Assembly (NCBI GenBank): GCA_050946535.1
Contig: JBMNUZ010000005.1
Location: 1 to 64,000 of the forward strand
Reading direction: 5' to 3'
DNA length: 64,000 nt
Source of the DNA: RUG708 sp050946535
Lineage (GTDB): Bacteria; Bacillota; Clostridia; Peptostreptococcales; Anaerovoracaceae
Part shown: positions 8,148-16,620 of the stretch, in pieces
Layout of the letters: each line of letters begins with the position of its first letter
Numbering within the stretch: position 1 is the first letter of the stretch
Translations under genes and position numbers: made by a program
The notes under the pieces: model-generated
The model's input: only the letters and a program-made list of their open reading frames with translations
Database searches by the model: none
What the model was told of the DNA's origin: nothing

Positions 8148-9630
8148 CAGCGCACGATATCAGATCCGCCTTTTCGTCATCCGGATCCTCGTCCGGCGCC
8201 CCGGTTATATTGCTGCGTATTACTTCTCCGGCCGCAACCGGTAACTTTACATGTATGCGCCGGCATTTCGCCAGCACATCCGCCACTTCGCTCTTTGCGA
8301 CAGGAACGCTCGTGCGCACCGGAACCAGGATATCAGCTTTGCCCTCGACAGGCAGAGTAGTTGTAACAATCCTGCGAGGGGAATCATGTTCCTGCATCGC
8401 ATACTGTTTGCCGGTGATACACCCGAAACCGCTGATTTTTGTCCCATTCACGGTGATTCTGCACCCACGCGGGCAGCAGATACAATACACAACGTCATCG
8501 CTGACCTGCGGCGACGTAAAATATTCTATGTCTTCATCCGTGATCACGTGCTGCGGTTCCGCTTTTAACAGTTCCAGCGGCTCCAGGCCGCTGTCTTTCC
8601 TCAGATACCGGACGGCTTCCCTGCCGGCGCGCCGGCCTGACTGCGTTACTTCGTCGACAGTATCATACTGTCTTGAAACATTGCCGCAGACAAAAATGCC
8701 GGGACGCTGCGTACACGTTTCATCCGGGCTCTTTACAGGTTCCGGCTTTCTGCCCTCCGAAAGCCATAGTTCTTTCCATATTTCGGTTTCCGGTATCAAT
8801 CCGGCTGCTATGACGAGCAGATCGCACCGTACGTATTCCGATCTGCTGTAGTCAGGATTCCCGTTTTCGTCTTCCGGCGTAACGGTAACGCCCGTAAGGC
8901 GCTTTCGGCCGTGGATGCTGGTAACCGTACTGGAAAAACGAATCGGAATGTTCCAGTCCCTGACGCATTGAACGTAATTGCGCAGAAGACCGCTTGCTTT
9001 TTCTCCAAGGATCATGCTCACGTGTATGCCTTCCCACATCATGCGTCTCGCCATGATGAGGCCTATGTCTCCGGAGCCGAGTATAACAGCTCTTTTACCC
9101 GGAAGATAATTCTGCACGTTCATCATGTACTGGACGGCTCCGGCCGTATAGACTCCCGCAGGCCTGCTGCCCGGTATGCGGAGCTGGCCGCGTGTACGTT
9201 CGCGGCAGCCAGACGCGAGGATCAGCGACCTGCACGCGGCCTCTTTAATCCCGTACTCCGGCGATGCTATCTCAAGCACATACATGATCTCTCCGTCATC
9301 ATCCCCGACACTTCTGCATCCTGTAACCGTCGCATCCGTACGGCATAATACCCCTGATTCTTCTACTTTTAATTTCCACCTGTGTGCATATTCAGGGCCG
9401 GTCAGCGTTTCTCCGAATTCCTGCAGACCGAATCCGTCGTGGATGCACTGCGGCAGAATTCCTCCGAGCGACTTGCCCCGCTCTACCAGCAGCACGCGTT
9501 CGAGGCCGTCTTCGCGGGCCTGAACGGCGGCGGCCATTCCTGCGGGGCCGCCGCCTGCAATTATAAGATCAAAATATTCAGTATCTTTTGCAAGATGTTT
9601 CACTTTCGCATTTTCAGTCCCGTCATTCAT
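8134..9630 (-). CDS. FAD/NAD(P)-dependent oxidoreductase fused to a DUF1667 domain
   Basis: The start at 9630 is chosen because its ATG overlaps the upstream stop (ATGA) and has AAAGGAAG upstream, giving 498 residues. A Rossmann FAD site (LIIAGGGPAG, near 22-31) is followed by a second NAD(P) site (VILGSGDIG) and the family's VCGNVS/FAD segment. Residues 380-480 form a DUF1667 domain with paired cysteines CICCPRGC and GFGC, and the VRTSVPVAK stretch. In many Firmicutes these are two separate genes beside a GlpA-like dehydrogenase, so this is a fusion. The likely role is passing electrons from the neighbouring flavoprotein to NAD or another acceptor. Confidence 0.85.
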   Translation of the reverse strand: MNDGTENAKVKHLAKDTEYFDLIIAGGGPAGMAAAVQAREDGLERVLLVERGKSLGGILPQCIHDGFGLQEFGETLTGPEYAHRWKLKVEESGVLCRTDATVTGCRSVGDDDGEIMYVLEIASPEYGIKEAACRSLILASGCRERTRGQLRIPGSRPAGVYTAGAVQYMMNVQNYLPGKRAVILGSGDIGLIMARRMMWEGIHVSMILGEKASGLLRNYVQCVRDWNIPIRFSSTVTSIHGRKRLTGVTVTPEDENGNPDYSRSEYVRCDLLVIAAGLIPETEIWKELWLSEGRKPEPVKSPDETCTQRPGIFVCGNVSRQYDTVDEVTQSGRRAGREAVRYLRKDSGLEPLELLKAEPQHVITDEDIEYFTSPQVSDDVVYCICCPRGCRITVNGTKISGFGCITGKQYAMQEHDSPRRIVTTTLPVEGKADILVPVRTSVPVAKSEVADVLAKCRRIHVKLPVAAGEVIRSNITGAPDEDPDDEKADLISCADVSG

Positions 9631-11147
9631 TTCAATCTTCCTTTTACCAAGCTGCTTCCTTTGACACTTTTCATGAAATCCTGAGGCCTGCATCCCGTTT
9701 CCCTGCAGACAATTTCTATGAGTCTGGACTGGCAATAGCCGCCCTGGCACCGCCCCATTCCGATTCTGAGCCGCTTCTTGAAGCCGTTGAAGCTGACAGG
9801 CGGAACCGGCGAATGCAGAGCACTTATGATATCCCCCTCTGTAATCTGTTCACACCTGCAGATCACCCGCGCGTAACGCGGATCACGCGCCAGCATTTCT
9901 TTCTGTTCCTCCGGACTGCACTGCAGGAACGGCTTCTGTCTTTTATATTTACTACCCTTTCCCCTTTTTTCAACGGTCTTCAGGCCGTCCTCGCGCAGCA
10001 TTTGTATTATCATATCCGTCAGATAAGGTGCCGATGTCATCCCCGGATTCTTTATTCCGAGCGCGCTGATCATCCCGTGAGCGCTTTTTCTGATGACAAA
10101 GTCCTTGTGTTCCTTATCAATGTTTGTGATGTTTGCACGAACGCCGGCAAAATTTGTGATAACTCTGCCCATGTCCAGATCAGGAAGGATCTTTTTCGCC
10201 ACCCATTCGACGTGAGCGAGGCCTTCCCGCGTAGTATCCGTATTGCTATAGGAACGGACGTTTTCGGAAGTCGGTCCTGCTATGATATTTCCTTCGACCG
10301 TAGGCGCTATCAGAGTACCTTTTTCATTGGTTTCCTGAGCCTGATAGATCACGTGCGAAAGGATCGGAGAGTCCTGCTTGTCAAAGACATAGAACTGTCC
10401 GCGCCTCGGACGTATCACGAGGTCCTGTTTTCTGACGAAACTTTCCATTTCAATGGCGTTTTCACCTGCCGTATTGATAATGTAATTGCAGGTTACTGTT
10501 CCGCGGGACGTCGAAACCTCTGCAGGTCCTGAATCTGGCATACTGATGCCGTCCACGCCGCAGTCGAAGAGAAAAGTCACTCCGTTTGCAGCAGCGGCCT
10601 CGGCCATCGACATAACCAGTGCAAAAGGCGAAATGATCGCTGCGTTAGGGGCGTAGAGCGCATTTTTCACGTGCTTGCTGAGCAGCGGCTCCATGCGCCT
10701 GGCTTCGGCTCCCGATATGATTTCCATTCCAGGAGTTCCGTTCTGCTGCCCGCGCTTGTATTTCTTCATCATCTCTTCGTCGCCGCTGCTTCCGAACGTA
10801 ACATAAAGGCATCCCGTGCGTTTCATAGGGATATCGAGTTCACGGCAGATATCGTCGTACATCGCATTCCCTTTTACGCAGGAGATGCCTTTGAGGCTTC
10901 CTCCGCGAGCCTGAAATCCGGGGTAAAGAATGCCGCTGTTGGCCTTTGCCGAACCCTCGCCGAGGTCGTATTCCTTTTCCAGCAGAAGAACTTTCAGATC
11001 GTATCTGGACAGTTTCCACGCCGCCATCGTTCCCAGAATACCTCCGCCTATGATGAGCACATCATAATTACGCGAAAGCACTGCCGTTTCATCTTCTGTT
11101 GTCAAGCGTCCGTCTGTCTTTTGAAATGAAGATTTTTCTCCGTTCAT
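9627..11147 (-). CDS. GlpA-like FAD-dependent dehydrogenase with C-terminal [2Fe-2S] BFD domain
   Basis: A 506-residue flavoprotein. The ATG at 11147 overlaps the previous stop (ATGA) and has GGAGG ten bases upstream, so longer upstream starts are rejected. The FAD motif IIGGGILG lies near 32-39, and the DAO fold continues to about 370. From about 426 a BFD-type iron-sulfur domain holds four cysteines (CRCEQIT and GRCQGGYC). This is the architecture of anaerobic glycerol-3-phosphate dehydrogenase GlpA and related 2-hydroxyacid or polyol dehydrogenases. Together with the next gene it resembles the Firmicute glp-type oxidoreductase operon, but the substrate is not proven and no glycerol genes are adjacent. 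Confidence 0.85.
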   Translation of the reverse strand: MNGEKSSFQKTDGRLTTEDETAVLSRNYDVLIIGGGILGTMAAWKLSRYDLKVLLLEKEYDLGEGSAKANSGILYPGFQARGGSLKGISCVKGNAMYDDICRELDIPMKRTGCLYVTFGSSGDEEMMKKYKRGQQNGTPGMEIISGAEARRMEPLLSKHVKNALYAPNAAIISPFALVMSMAEAAAANGVTFLFDCGVDGISMPDSGPAEVSTSRGTVTCNYIINTAGENAIEMESFVRKQDLVIRPRRGQFYVFDKQDSPILSHVIYQAQETNEKGTLIAPTVEGNIIAGPTSENVRSYSNTDTTREGLAHVEWVAKKILPDLDMGRVITNFAGVRANITNIDKEHKDFVIRKSAHGMISALGIKNPGMTSAPYLTDMIIQMLREDGLKTVEKRGKGSKYKRQKPFLQCSPEEQKEMLARDPRYARVICRCEQITEGDIISALHSPVPPVSFNGFKKRLRIGMGRCQGGYCQSRLIEIVCRETGCRPQDFMKSVKGSSLVKGRLK

Positions 11148-12043
11148 ATTATTTTCGCCTCCGGAAGCATACATTCGAATCCGTTCGCCGACCATCTGCG
11201 GTACAGACAGTTGAAACACGACTTCATACCGTCAGGAATCACACATTCCTCTTCGTCGTTGTCAGATTCAAAATTTTCACATGCCGGATATAGTTTGTCA
11301 TCCAGAATTTTTTCTCTTTCCTCGTGATGCCACATCACTTCGTAACGCCCGTTTTCATATATAACGAAAATGCATTTCCGCCCGTTGAAGTACATGAGCT
11401 TCACAAATTTGGAGACATATACTGATTCATTCCCGCCGATCGTTCTGCCGTCACTCGTAACAACTGCTTCGGCTCCTGTCCGTCTGCAGAGTTCATCGGC
11501 ACTCACGCTTTTGCCCTCAAGATCGGCAGCTTTCTTTCCTCTCAGCGATCCGTCGCTCCGGCTCAGGCGCAGCCCAATTCCTGCCAGCGCTCCTATGACG
11601 CCGTCACCGCTTCCGCCGAGTTCCTCCAGAAAGACACCGTCTGTTCTTTCCGCCAGCTGGTATGCCTCCTGCTTTCGTTTTACTTCTTTTTTCGCTTCAA
11701 CACCGAATACGATCAGAGGTTCCGGGTCTGCAAGCTCCCGCAGGCTGCAGACCGCCAGCCCCGGATCTGCTGTTGATGCCATTTCGTGACGTATAATTTC
11801 CTCGCAGACCTCTACAATGCGTTCAGGATCGATCTCTTCAAATTCCATTTCCAGACACATGGAACTATTGTGGGAAGTGTAACGAACAGCTTCGCTGAGA
11901 AGCAGCTGATGTCTGGAGATTCCGTCGATAATCCGCCCGCCTTCCATCTCGAGTCTTTTCCCGATCTTCTCGGTTATTTCACCCGTACTGGTGCGTTTCG
12001 TCACATCGTCGGTATCATCAACGCAAATCAAAAATTTTTCCAT
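11144..12043 (-). CDS. Uncharacterised protein with N-terminal DDTD motif, weak TiaS-like resemblance
   Basis: A 299-residue cytoplasmic protein. I choose the ATG at 12043 over an upstream TTG because it directly begins MEKFLICVDDTDD and has GGAAAG upstream. VDDTD at the N-terminus resembles the phosphate-binding DDTD of the archaeal tRNA-Ile2 agmatinylcytidine synthetase TiaS, and the GGSGDGVIGALAGIGLRL glycine-rich segment (near 140-160) could be a second nucleotide site. The C-terminal 30 residues carry two cysteines in CFNCLY. It overlaps the GlpA-like gene by 4 bases, so it is translationally coupled to it. Bacteria do not need TiaS, so the function is open. Confidence 0.55.
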   Translation of the reverse strand: MEKFLICVDDTDDVTKRTSTGEITEKIGKRLEMEGGRIIDGISRHQLLLSEAVRYTSHNSSMCLEMEFEEIDPERIVEVCEEIIRHEMASTADPGLAVCSLRELADPEPLIVFGVEAKKEVKRKQEAYQLAERTDGVFLEELGGSGDGVIGALAGIGLRLSRSDGSLRGKKAADLEGKSVSADELCRRTGAEAVVTSDGRTIGGNESVYVSKFVKLMYFNGRKCIFVIYENGRYEVMWHHEEREKILDDKLYPACENFESDNDEEECVIPDGMKSCFNCLYRRWSANGFECMLPEAKII

Positions 12044-12119
12044 AAAAAATTCATCTTTCCAAAACGTCAATTATCTATAATTAATTTTACATATATTTTC
12101 ACTGTCAATGTCCTGTTAG

Positions 12120-12258
12120 CAGGATTCGTCCTCCCGCCTGCCGTCGGACTGCCTGCTTGTCGTCGGCTTGCCTGCCGTCGGCCGCCCTAGTTCGTGCCGC
12201 TGCCATGATCTGAGCCAGTACCCAAACCTGAGCCAGTTCCCTAGTTCGTGCCGCTGCC
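12120..12258. repeat. Duplicated 3' end and short GC-rich repeats after the DUF2149 gene
   Basis: The 18-bp block CTAGTTCGTGCCGCTGCC, which encodes the end GSGTN plus stop on the minus strand, occurs at 12241-12258 and again at 12187-12204, exactly 54 bp apart. The frame stays open between the two stops (GTGSGLGTGSDH). Further downstream, CCGACGGCAGGC-type units repeat about three times to 12120. Confidence 0.85.
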
Positions 12259-12657
12259 TGAATCAGTGCTGCTGCCCGAATCTGAACTCGTGTCTGTCGA
12301 GCTGCTGTCAGATGTAGAATCCGTACTGCTGGAACTTCCTGAGTCAGAAGCTTTTTCATTCGTAACCATATACAATTTACCTGTCTCAGGATCCTGATAG
12401 ACGATACCCATTTCTTTATAGTTCTGATCCGTATTTATATCGGATTCGCTTCCGCTGCCGCTCATCTCGACCGTTGTCGTGGACTGCTGCTGGTTGACGT
12501 TGGTGGTATCCTGCCCGCTTATATCGACGTTCCAGTGAACGACCAGAGCAAGAAGCAGACCGCACGCAAACACGAGCATGACATCCATCAGATTGGCCAT
12601 CATCTCCAGAGGATTTTCGTCACGGCGTACTTTTTTCCTTCTCAGGTCATATTTCAT
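12241..12657 (-). CDS. ExbD-like DUF2149 membrane protein
   Basis: A 138-residue protein with one membrane helix. The ATG at 12657 overlaps the end of the ExbB-like gene by 11 bases. After a basic N-terminus comes NLMDVMLVFACGLLLALV, in which the Asp within the helix matches the proton-carrying Asp of ExbD/TolR (LVDVMLV). The extracellular part contains YQDPETGKLYMV, a DUF2149 feature, then a Ser/Asp/Thr-rich tail. With the channel protein it should form a proton-driven motor. An in-frame copy of the tail plus stop follows the gene. Confidence 0.85.
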   Translation of the reverse strand: MKYDLRRKKVRRDENPLEMMANLMDVMLVFACGLLLALVVHWNVDISGQDTTNVNQQQSTTTVEMSGSGSESDINTDQNYKEMGIVYQDPETGKLYMVTNEKASDSGSSSSTDSTSDSSSTDTSSDSGSSTDSGSGTN

Positions 12658-13639
12658 CGAGCTTACTTTCAACAGTCTCACTCTCCTCTCCAGGTTTTGC
12701 AGGAGACGCGCTTTCATCCGTTTCAGCTTCGCCGGATCCGGATACCTTCATTTCTCCGGAGTCATCTGCTCCTGTCGATTTTGCTTCATCCACGGTTTCT
12801 TCATCTTCCAGGGATTCCACTTCATCCGGTACTTCGGTTTCTTCATCTTCTGAGGATTCTTCGTCTTCCGATGACTCGGGTTCTTCACCTTCCGATGATT
12901 CCTCATCATCCGCCGCTTCGGTTTCTTCACTTTCCGCGGATTCAGCATCTTCTAATGCGTCAGTGTCTTCACCTTCCGATGATTCAGCGTCTTCTAATTC
13001 TTCTGTTTCTTCGCGCTCCGAGGATACTTCTTCAAGGACTGCGTCCATGATTGTCTCCATGGAAACCATGTAGTCATCGTACCATCTCCGTCTGATTTTC
13101 GCGATCACATAGCAGACAGCTGCCGAAATGAGACCTGCCACCGTTGTATCGAACGCGACGATCAGTGAATTCGAAAGCGTCATGGTGTCGCCCTGTCCGA
13201 GAGCGAGAAGCCCCGGACCCAGAGGAATCAGCGTACCCATAAGTCCGAACATAGGCGCAATTTTTGACGCCGACTCCGTGAGAGACGCCCTTTTGTCAAA
13301 CCGCTTCTCTTCATCCGCAATGAGTCTGCGTGCTGCCGCCACCAGCAGCTCCTCCGGATTGTCACGATGGTCTATGATTGTGAAAAACGCTTTTTTGTGG
13401 CGTTCGTAGATTCTGCTTCGCTCTATCATCTTTCTGATCTGATGGATGCTTTTGCCGTGGAGGTTTAAAATCAGATCCGACACGTTTTCTTTTACCACGG
13501 ACCTTTCGCGCACTCCTTCGATGATCACAGCTCCCAAGGCTGCTACGGTGTAAACCATCAGCAGCAGAAGAATGATCATGGTCGGAATGAGCAGCCACTG
13601 CGAAATGGTATGAAGTGAATTCTGTAATAGTTCTTGCAT
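12647..13639 (-). CDS. MotA/TolQ/ExbB-family proton channel with long acidic tail
   Basis: A 330-residue membrane protein. It has an N-terminal helix (about 15-37), a cytoplasmic loop and two more helices. The family signature APMFGLMGTLIPLGPGLLAL and the following VAFDTTVAGLISAAVCYVI form the proton path. Residues from about 215 to the end are a cytoplasmic low-complexity tail rich in Glu, Ser and Asp (EDEESSEDEE-type units). ExbB and TolQ normally lack such a tail. AAGGAAA precedes the ATG. It is paired with the ExbD-like gene by overlap. Such pairs usually energise TonB or Tol systems in diderms, which makes the context here notable. Confidence 0.9.
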   Translation of the reverse strand: MQELLQNSLHTISQWLLIPTMIILLLLMVYTVAALGAVIIEGVRERSVVKENVSDLILNLHGKSIHQIRKMIERSRIYERHKKAFFTIIDHRDNPEELLVAAARRLIADEEKRFDKRASLTESASKIAPMFGLMGTLIPLGPGLLALGQGDTMTLSNSLIVAFDTTVAGLISAAVCYVIAKIRRRWYDDYMVSMETIMDAVLEEVSSEREETEELEDAESSEGEDTDALEDAESAESEETEAADDEESSEGEEPESSEDEESSEDEETEVPDEVESLEDEETVDEAKSTGADDSGEMKVSGSGEAETDESASPAKPGEESETVESKLDEI

Positions 13640-13693
13640 ATTTTTATTTCCTTAAACTAATGAACATTTTTCAGTCTTGCATAAATGTCAGGT

Positions 13694-16576
13694 TTATCTG
13701 ATCCTGCGTCTGTAAGCAACGTATGCCGCGGCTCCGCCCGAAGCGAACGCTGCCAGCAGAACGATCGCGATCATGAAACGGTTATCGCTCTTTTCGCTGT
13801 TCAAATCATATGAAACATTTCCCTTGGATATCTCATATACATACTTTCCGCTTGTATCTATTTTCGTCTCGGGTGCACTGCTGTCGTCGAGCTCGCTGGT
13901 CTCTTCCTCAGCTGCTCCGCTTCCGCTGTCCTGTACGCCAGACGACGAATAGTCAGAACCTGCTCCAGAACTGTTGCCTGAGCCTCCGCCCGTTCCCTGG
14001 CTTCCGCTCCCTGTGCTGGAATTGATCACATTTCCGCTGCTGCTGCCGTTTGACGAAACCGACGTTCCGTCCGACGTACCTATAAGCTTCCCCTGATCGC
14101 CGGCATCGGCTTCTTCATCAGTCGGTGAACCAGACAACTGCACTTTTATAGTATCGACCCACATGACCGACTTCGCCAGATTGTCTGATTTTACCGAGGT
14201 CTGCCCGTAAACCAGATGATACCGGTGTTTGCCGTCCATGTTATAGAAATCTGGAACCGTTGAATCCTCATCCCAATAATCCTTCAGTGCGATAATAGTA
14301 TCCACGCGGACCGCGCTGCGCCCCGCACCGTATCCTCCGGTGGTGTAATTCCACGAACCTGTAAGATTCGGATAAAAATACCGCTCCATATCGATGAGCC
14401 AGCTCTTAAGTGCTGTAACGCCGCTGGTTTCCTCACCGTTTCTGTAAAAGCCCAGGTTTTCCACCGAATTGACATCGATTCCGGCTGCAGTTATTACATC
14501 GACGAGTCTTACACCGAGCGCCGTGGTTACGCCTTTTGTACCGTCCGAACCTGCCGACGAATACGCCTGCCTGATCAGCGGCATGTTTGCAAGCTCGTCA
14601 AACGAGAATACTTTGATTGTCTCGTAATCAGTACCATAATAACCGACCTGAACGGTCAGTTCGCCCGGCAGCGAATCTGTCGTCTCGCCTGTCAGCTCAT
14701 CTTCGTAAGGTCCCTCAACATCTTCGGATCCCGCGGAGTCCGCTCCGCCGGTAGTCATCGTCTTTCCTCCCGTCAAATCCTGGAGTCCGTGTTCTTCTGC
14801 GTACGTCCCCTCTGCACTCATCTTGATATCAAGAGATACCAGATTGTAACCGTACATGAGATACGATCCGTCTTCCGGATTCATCTGTCCGAAGCAGAAT
14901 CTGTAACCTTCTATGGCCGAAAGATCATCCCATGAAATTTTGTCACTGAGCTCCGCCGAACTAGTCCGCAGAGCCAGCATCGGAGTGACGCCTTCTTTGT
15001 CAGACTCTTTGAGCTCCGACGCGTCCACTGTAGTGGTGCTGCCATCCGACGAAGTGCTTCCGGAGTCACTGCTGTCATCGACTGCATCAGGATTCTCAAG
15101 TTTCCACGCTTCTGAAAGATGAGGAAAACGATATCTGTCGACCCCGTACAGATAATTTTTGATCATATTTCTCGACCAGCTGTCAGCTGCTGTAATTGTT
15201 ATACTCTGAAGCTCTGACACATTTGCCCCCTGTGAGACGATAAGATCCTCCAGCGTAACTCCCTCCGCTCCGACCGTGCAGGGATATCCATCCTCGTCTA
15301 TTCCGGAGTAGATCTGCCGTGTCTGCGTCATGGCGCGCAATTGATCGTCGGTATACACATTTTCAGTCACTACCGTGTCCCCGACCAGCACCCGTATCGT
15401 AAACTGAGACGGAGCCGCCGCATATGACACGTCCGTGTTCATCAGTGAACCCACTGCAGCGGCAGCGAAAAAGCACAATAACGGCAGAAATATTCTCATT
15501 CTCTTTCTATTCCTTCTGTGTTTTTTCTTCCTGAACTGTTTTCCGTCAACGGCTGCAAGGATATCGTACTCAGGATCCGGTTTTTTCTTCATCCATTTCA
15601 TGCTGAAATACCCTCCTGCCGCGCCAGCGCCGCAAAGCACCAGCAGCACTACCCATAAAGGAATCGATGCATCACCGGATGAAGTATCATCCAAGCCTGA
15701 ATCTTCGCCGGAATTCTGCGATCCACTGCTGTCTCCAGTGTCGCTGCTTGAACTATCGCTAGTCCCGGAAGAACTGTCTGCGGAAGAAGCAGAATCTGTG
15801 GAACCATCTGCCGCAGAACTGCCGCTTCCGGATGAAGACGTATCTCCCGAGGTAATGGTACCGGATGATGCGGAAGAACCTCCTGAATCCGTAGTATTTC
15901 CACTGGTACTGCTGTTCGTCGAACTGGAAGTACTGCCACTGTCCGTGGTGCTGTCTGTCGATGATGAAGAGGACGAAGAGGACGAGCTCCCATCACTTGA
16001 ATTCTCCTGTGTCTGTTCGATGATTTCGTTTGTGACAGGAGCCGTAACCAGTGGAACGTTAAACGAAGAACGCGCATTTTCCGTCGTAAATTCGATGGTC
16101 TGATCCGAGTCCGTCGCCATATTGTTCTTGGCCTGAATGCCCTCCTTCAGCGTGAGTATGTATTTTGTTCCATACTCCAGCTGTTTTACCGGAGAAACGT
16201 AAATGAACTGTCTTTTCTCAAACTCAATCTGTATATCAGCTGTAAATACTGTGATATCCACGTTGTTGCCGTCGCTGTCGCAGAGCTGAACTTTCGTTTT
16301 ATTGCGTTCGACGACATTTGAATTCGAGACGTTGTGGGTGAATTTGCATTGAATCACAGGATTCACGCTCACGCCAGTCTGGCCGTTTGACGGATACGAC
16401 CAGTTCATATACAGAGGTATTGAAGCGCCTCCGCCTCCGCCTGAGCCGTCTCCTCCGGCCGCCCAGACCGATTCACATGACAATCCCGCGGAACCAAGTA
16501 TCACGCACAGGACGAACAAGATGATCAATCCGTGTTTAATTTTTTTCAAGATCACTTCTCCCATGAACGTTCTCAT
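13694..16576 (-). CDS. Large membrane surface protein: Ig-like domain, membrane hairpin, two repeated extracellular domains
   Basis: A 960-residue protein. A signal peptide (to about 40) leads to an SbsA-type Ig-like (Big_5) domain (about 50-165, with SNGQTGVSVNPVIQCKF). A Ser/Thr/Gly-rich linker follows to about 295. A membrane helix (about 302-323), a basic cytoplasmic loop (KKKHRRNRKRMR) and a second hydrophobic segment ending in SYAA form a hairpin. Two diverged extracellular domains (about 385-580 and 640-805) come next, sharing a V.LED/DVI..A/QG pattern and FGQ/YGQ ends. They vaguely resemble the sulfite-oxidase fold without a clear cofactor Cys. The protein ends with a membrane helix and RRRIR. 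The start could instead be the TTG at 16549. It may be the load-bearing partner of the ExbB/DUF2149 motor. Confidence 0.7.
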   Translation of the reverse strand: MRTFMGEVILKKIKHGLIILFVLCVILGSAGLSCESVWAAGGDGSGGGGGASIPLYMNWSYPSNGQTGVSVNPVIQCKFTHNVSNSNVVERNKTKVQLCDSDGNNVDITVFTADIQIEFEKRQFIYVSPVKQLEYGTKYILTLKEGIQAKNNMATDSDQTIEFTTENARSSFNVPLVTAPVTNEIIEQTQENSSDGSSSSSSSSSSTDSTTDSGSTSSSTNSSTSGNTTDSGGSSASSGTITSGDTSSSGSGSSAADGSTDSASSADSSSGTSDSSSSDTGDSSGSQNSGEDSGLDDTSSGDASIPLWVVLLVLCGAGAAGGYFSMKWMKKKPDPEYDILAAVDGKQFRKKKHRRNRKRMRIFLPLLCFFAAAAVGSLMNTDVSYAAAPSQFTIRVLVGDTVVTENVYTDDQLRAMTQTRQIYSGIDEDGYPCTVGAEGVTLEDLIVSQGANVSELQSITITAADSWSRNMIKNYLYGVDRYRFPHLSEAWKLENPDAVDDSSDSGSTSSDGSTTTVDASELKESDKEGVTPMLALRTSSAELSDKISWDDLSAIEGYRFCFGQMNPEDGSYLMYGYNLVSLDIKMSAEGTYAEEHGLQDLTGGKTMTTGGADSAGSEDVEGPYEDELTGETTDSLPGELTVQVGYYGTDYETIKVFSFDELANMPLIRQAYSSAGSDGTKGVTTALGVRLVDVITAAGIDVNSVENLGFYRNGEETSGVTALKSWLIDMERYFYPNLTGSWNYTTGGYGAGRSAVRVDTIIALKDYWDEDSTVPDFYNMDGKHRYHLVYGQTSVKSDNLAKSVMWVDTIKVQLSGSPTDEEADAGDQGKLIGTSDGTSVSSNGSSSGNVINSSTGSGSQGTGGGSGNSSGAGSDYSSSGVQDSGSGAAEEETSELDDSSAPETKIDTSGKYVYEISKGNVSYDLNSEKSDNRFMIAIVLLAAFASGGAAAYVAYRRRIR

Positions 16577-16620
16577 TGTCTCTCCCCGGGAAATTCCTCA
16601 GTTCAGGCGGCTTTTTCTTC

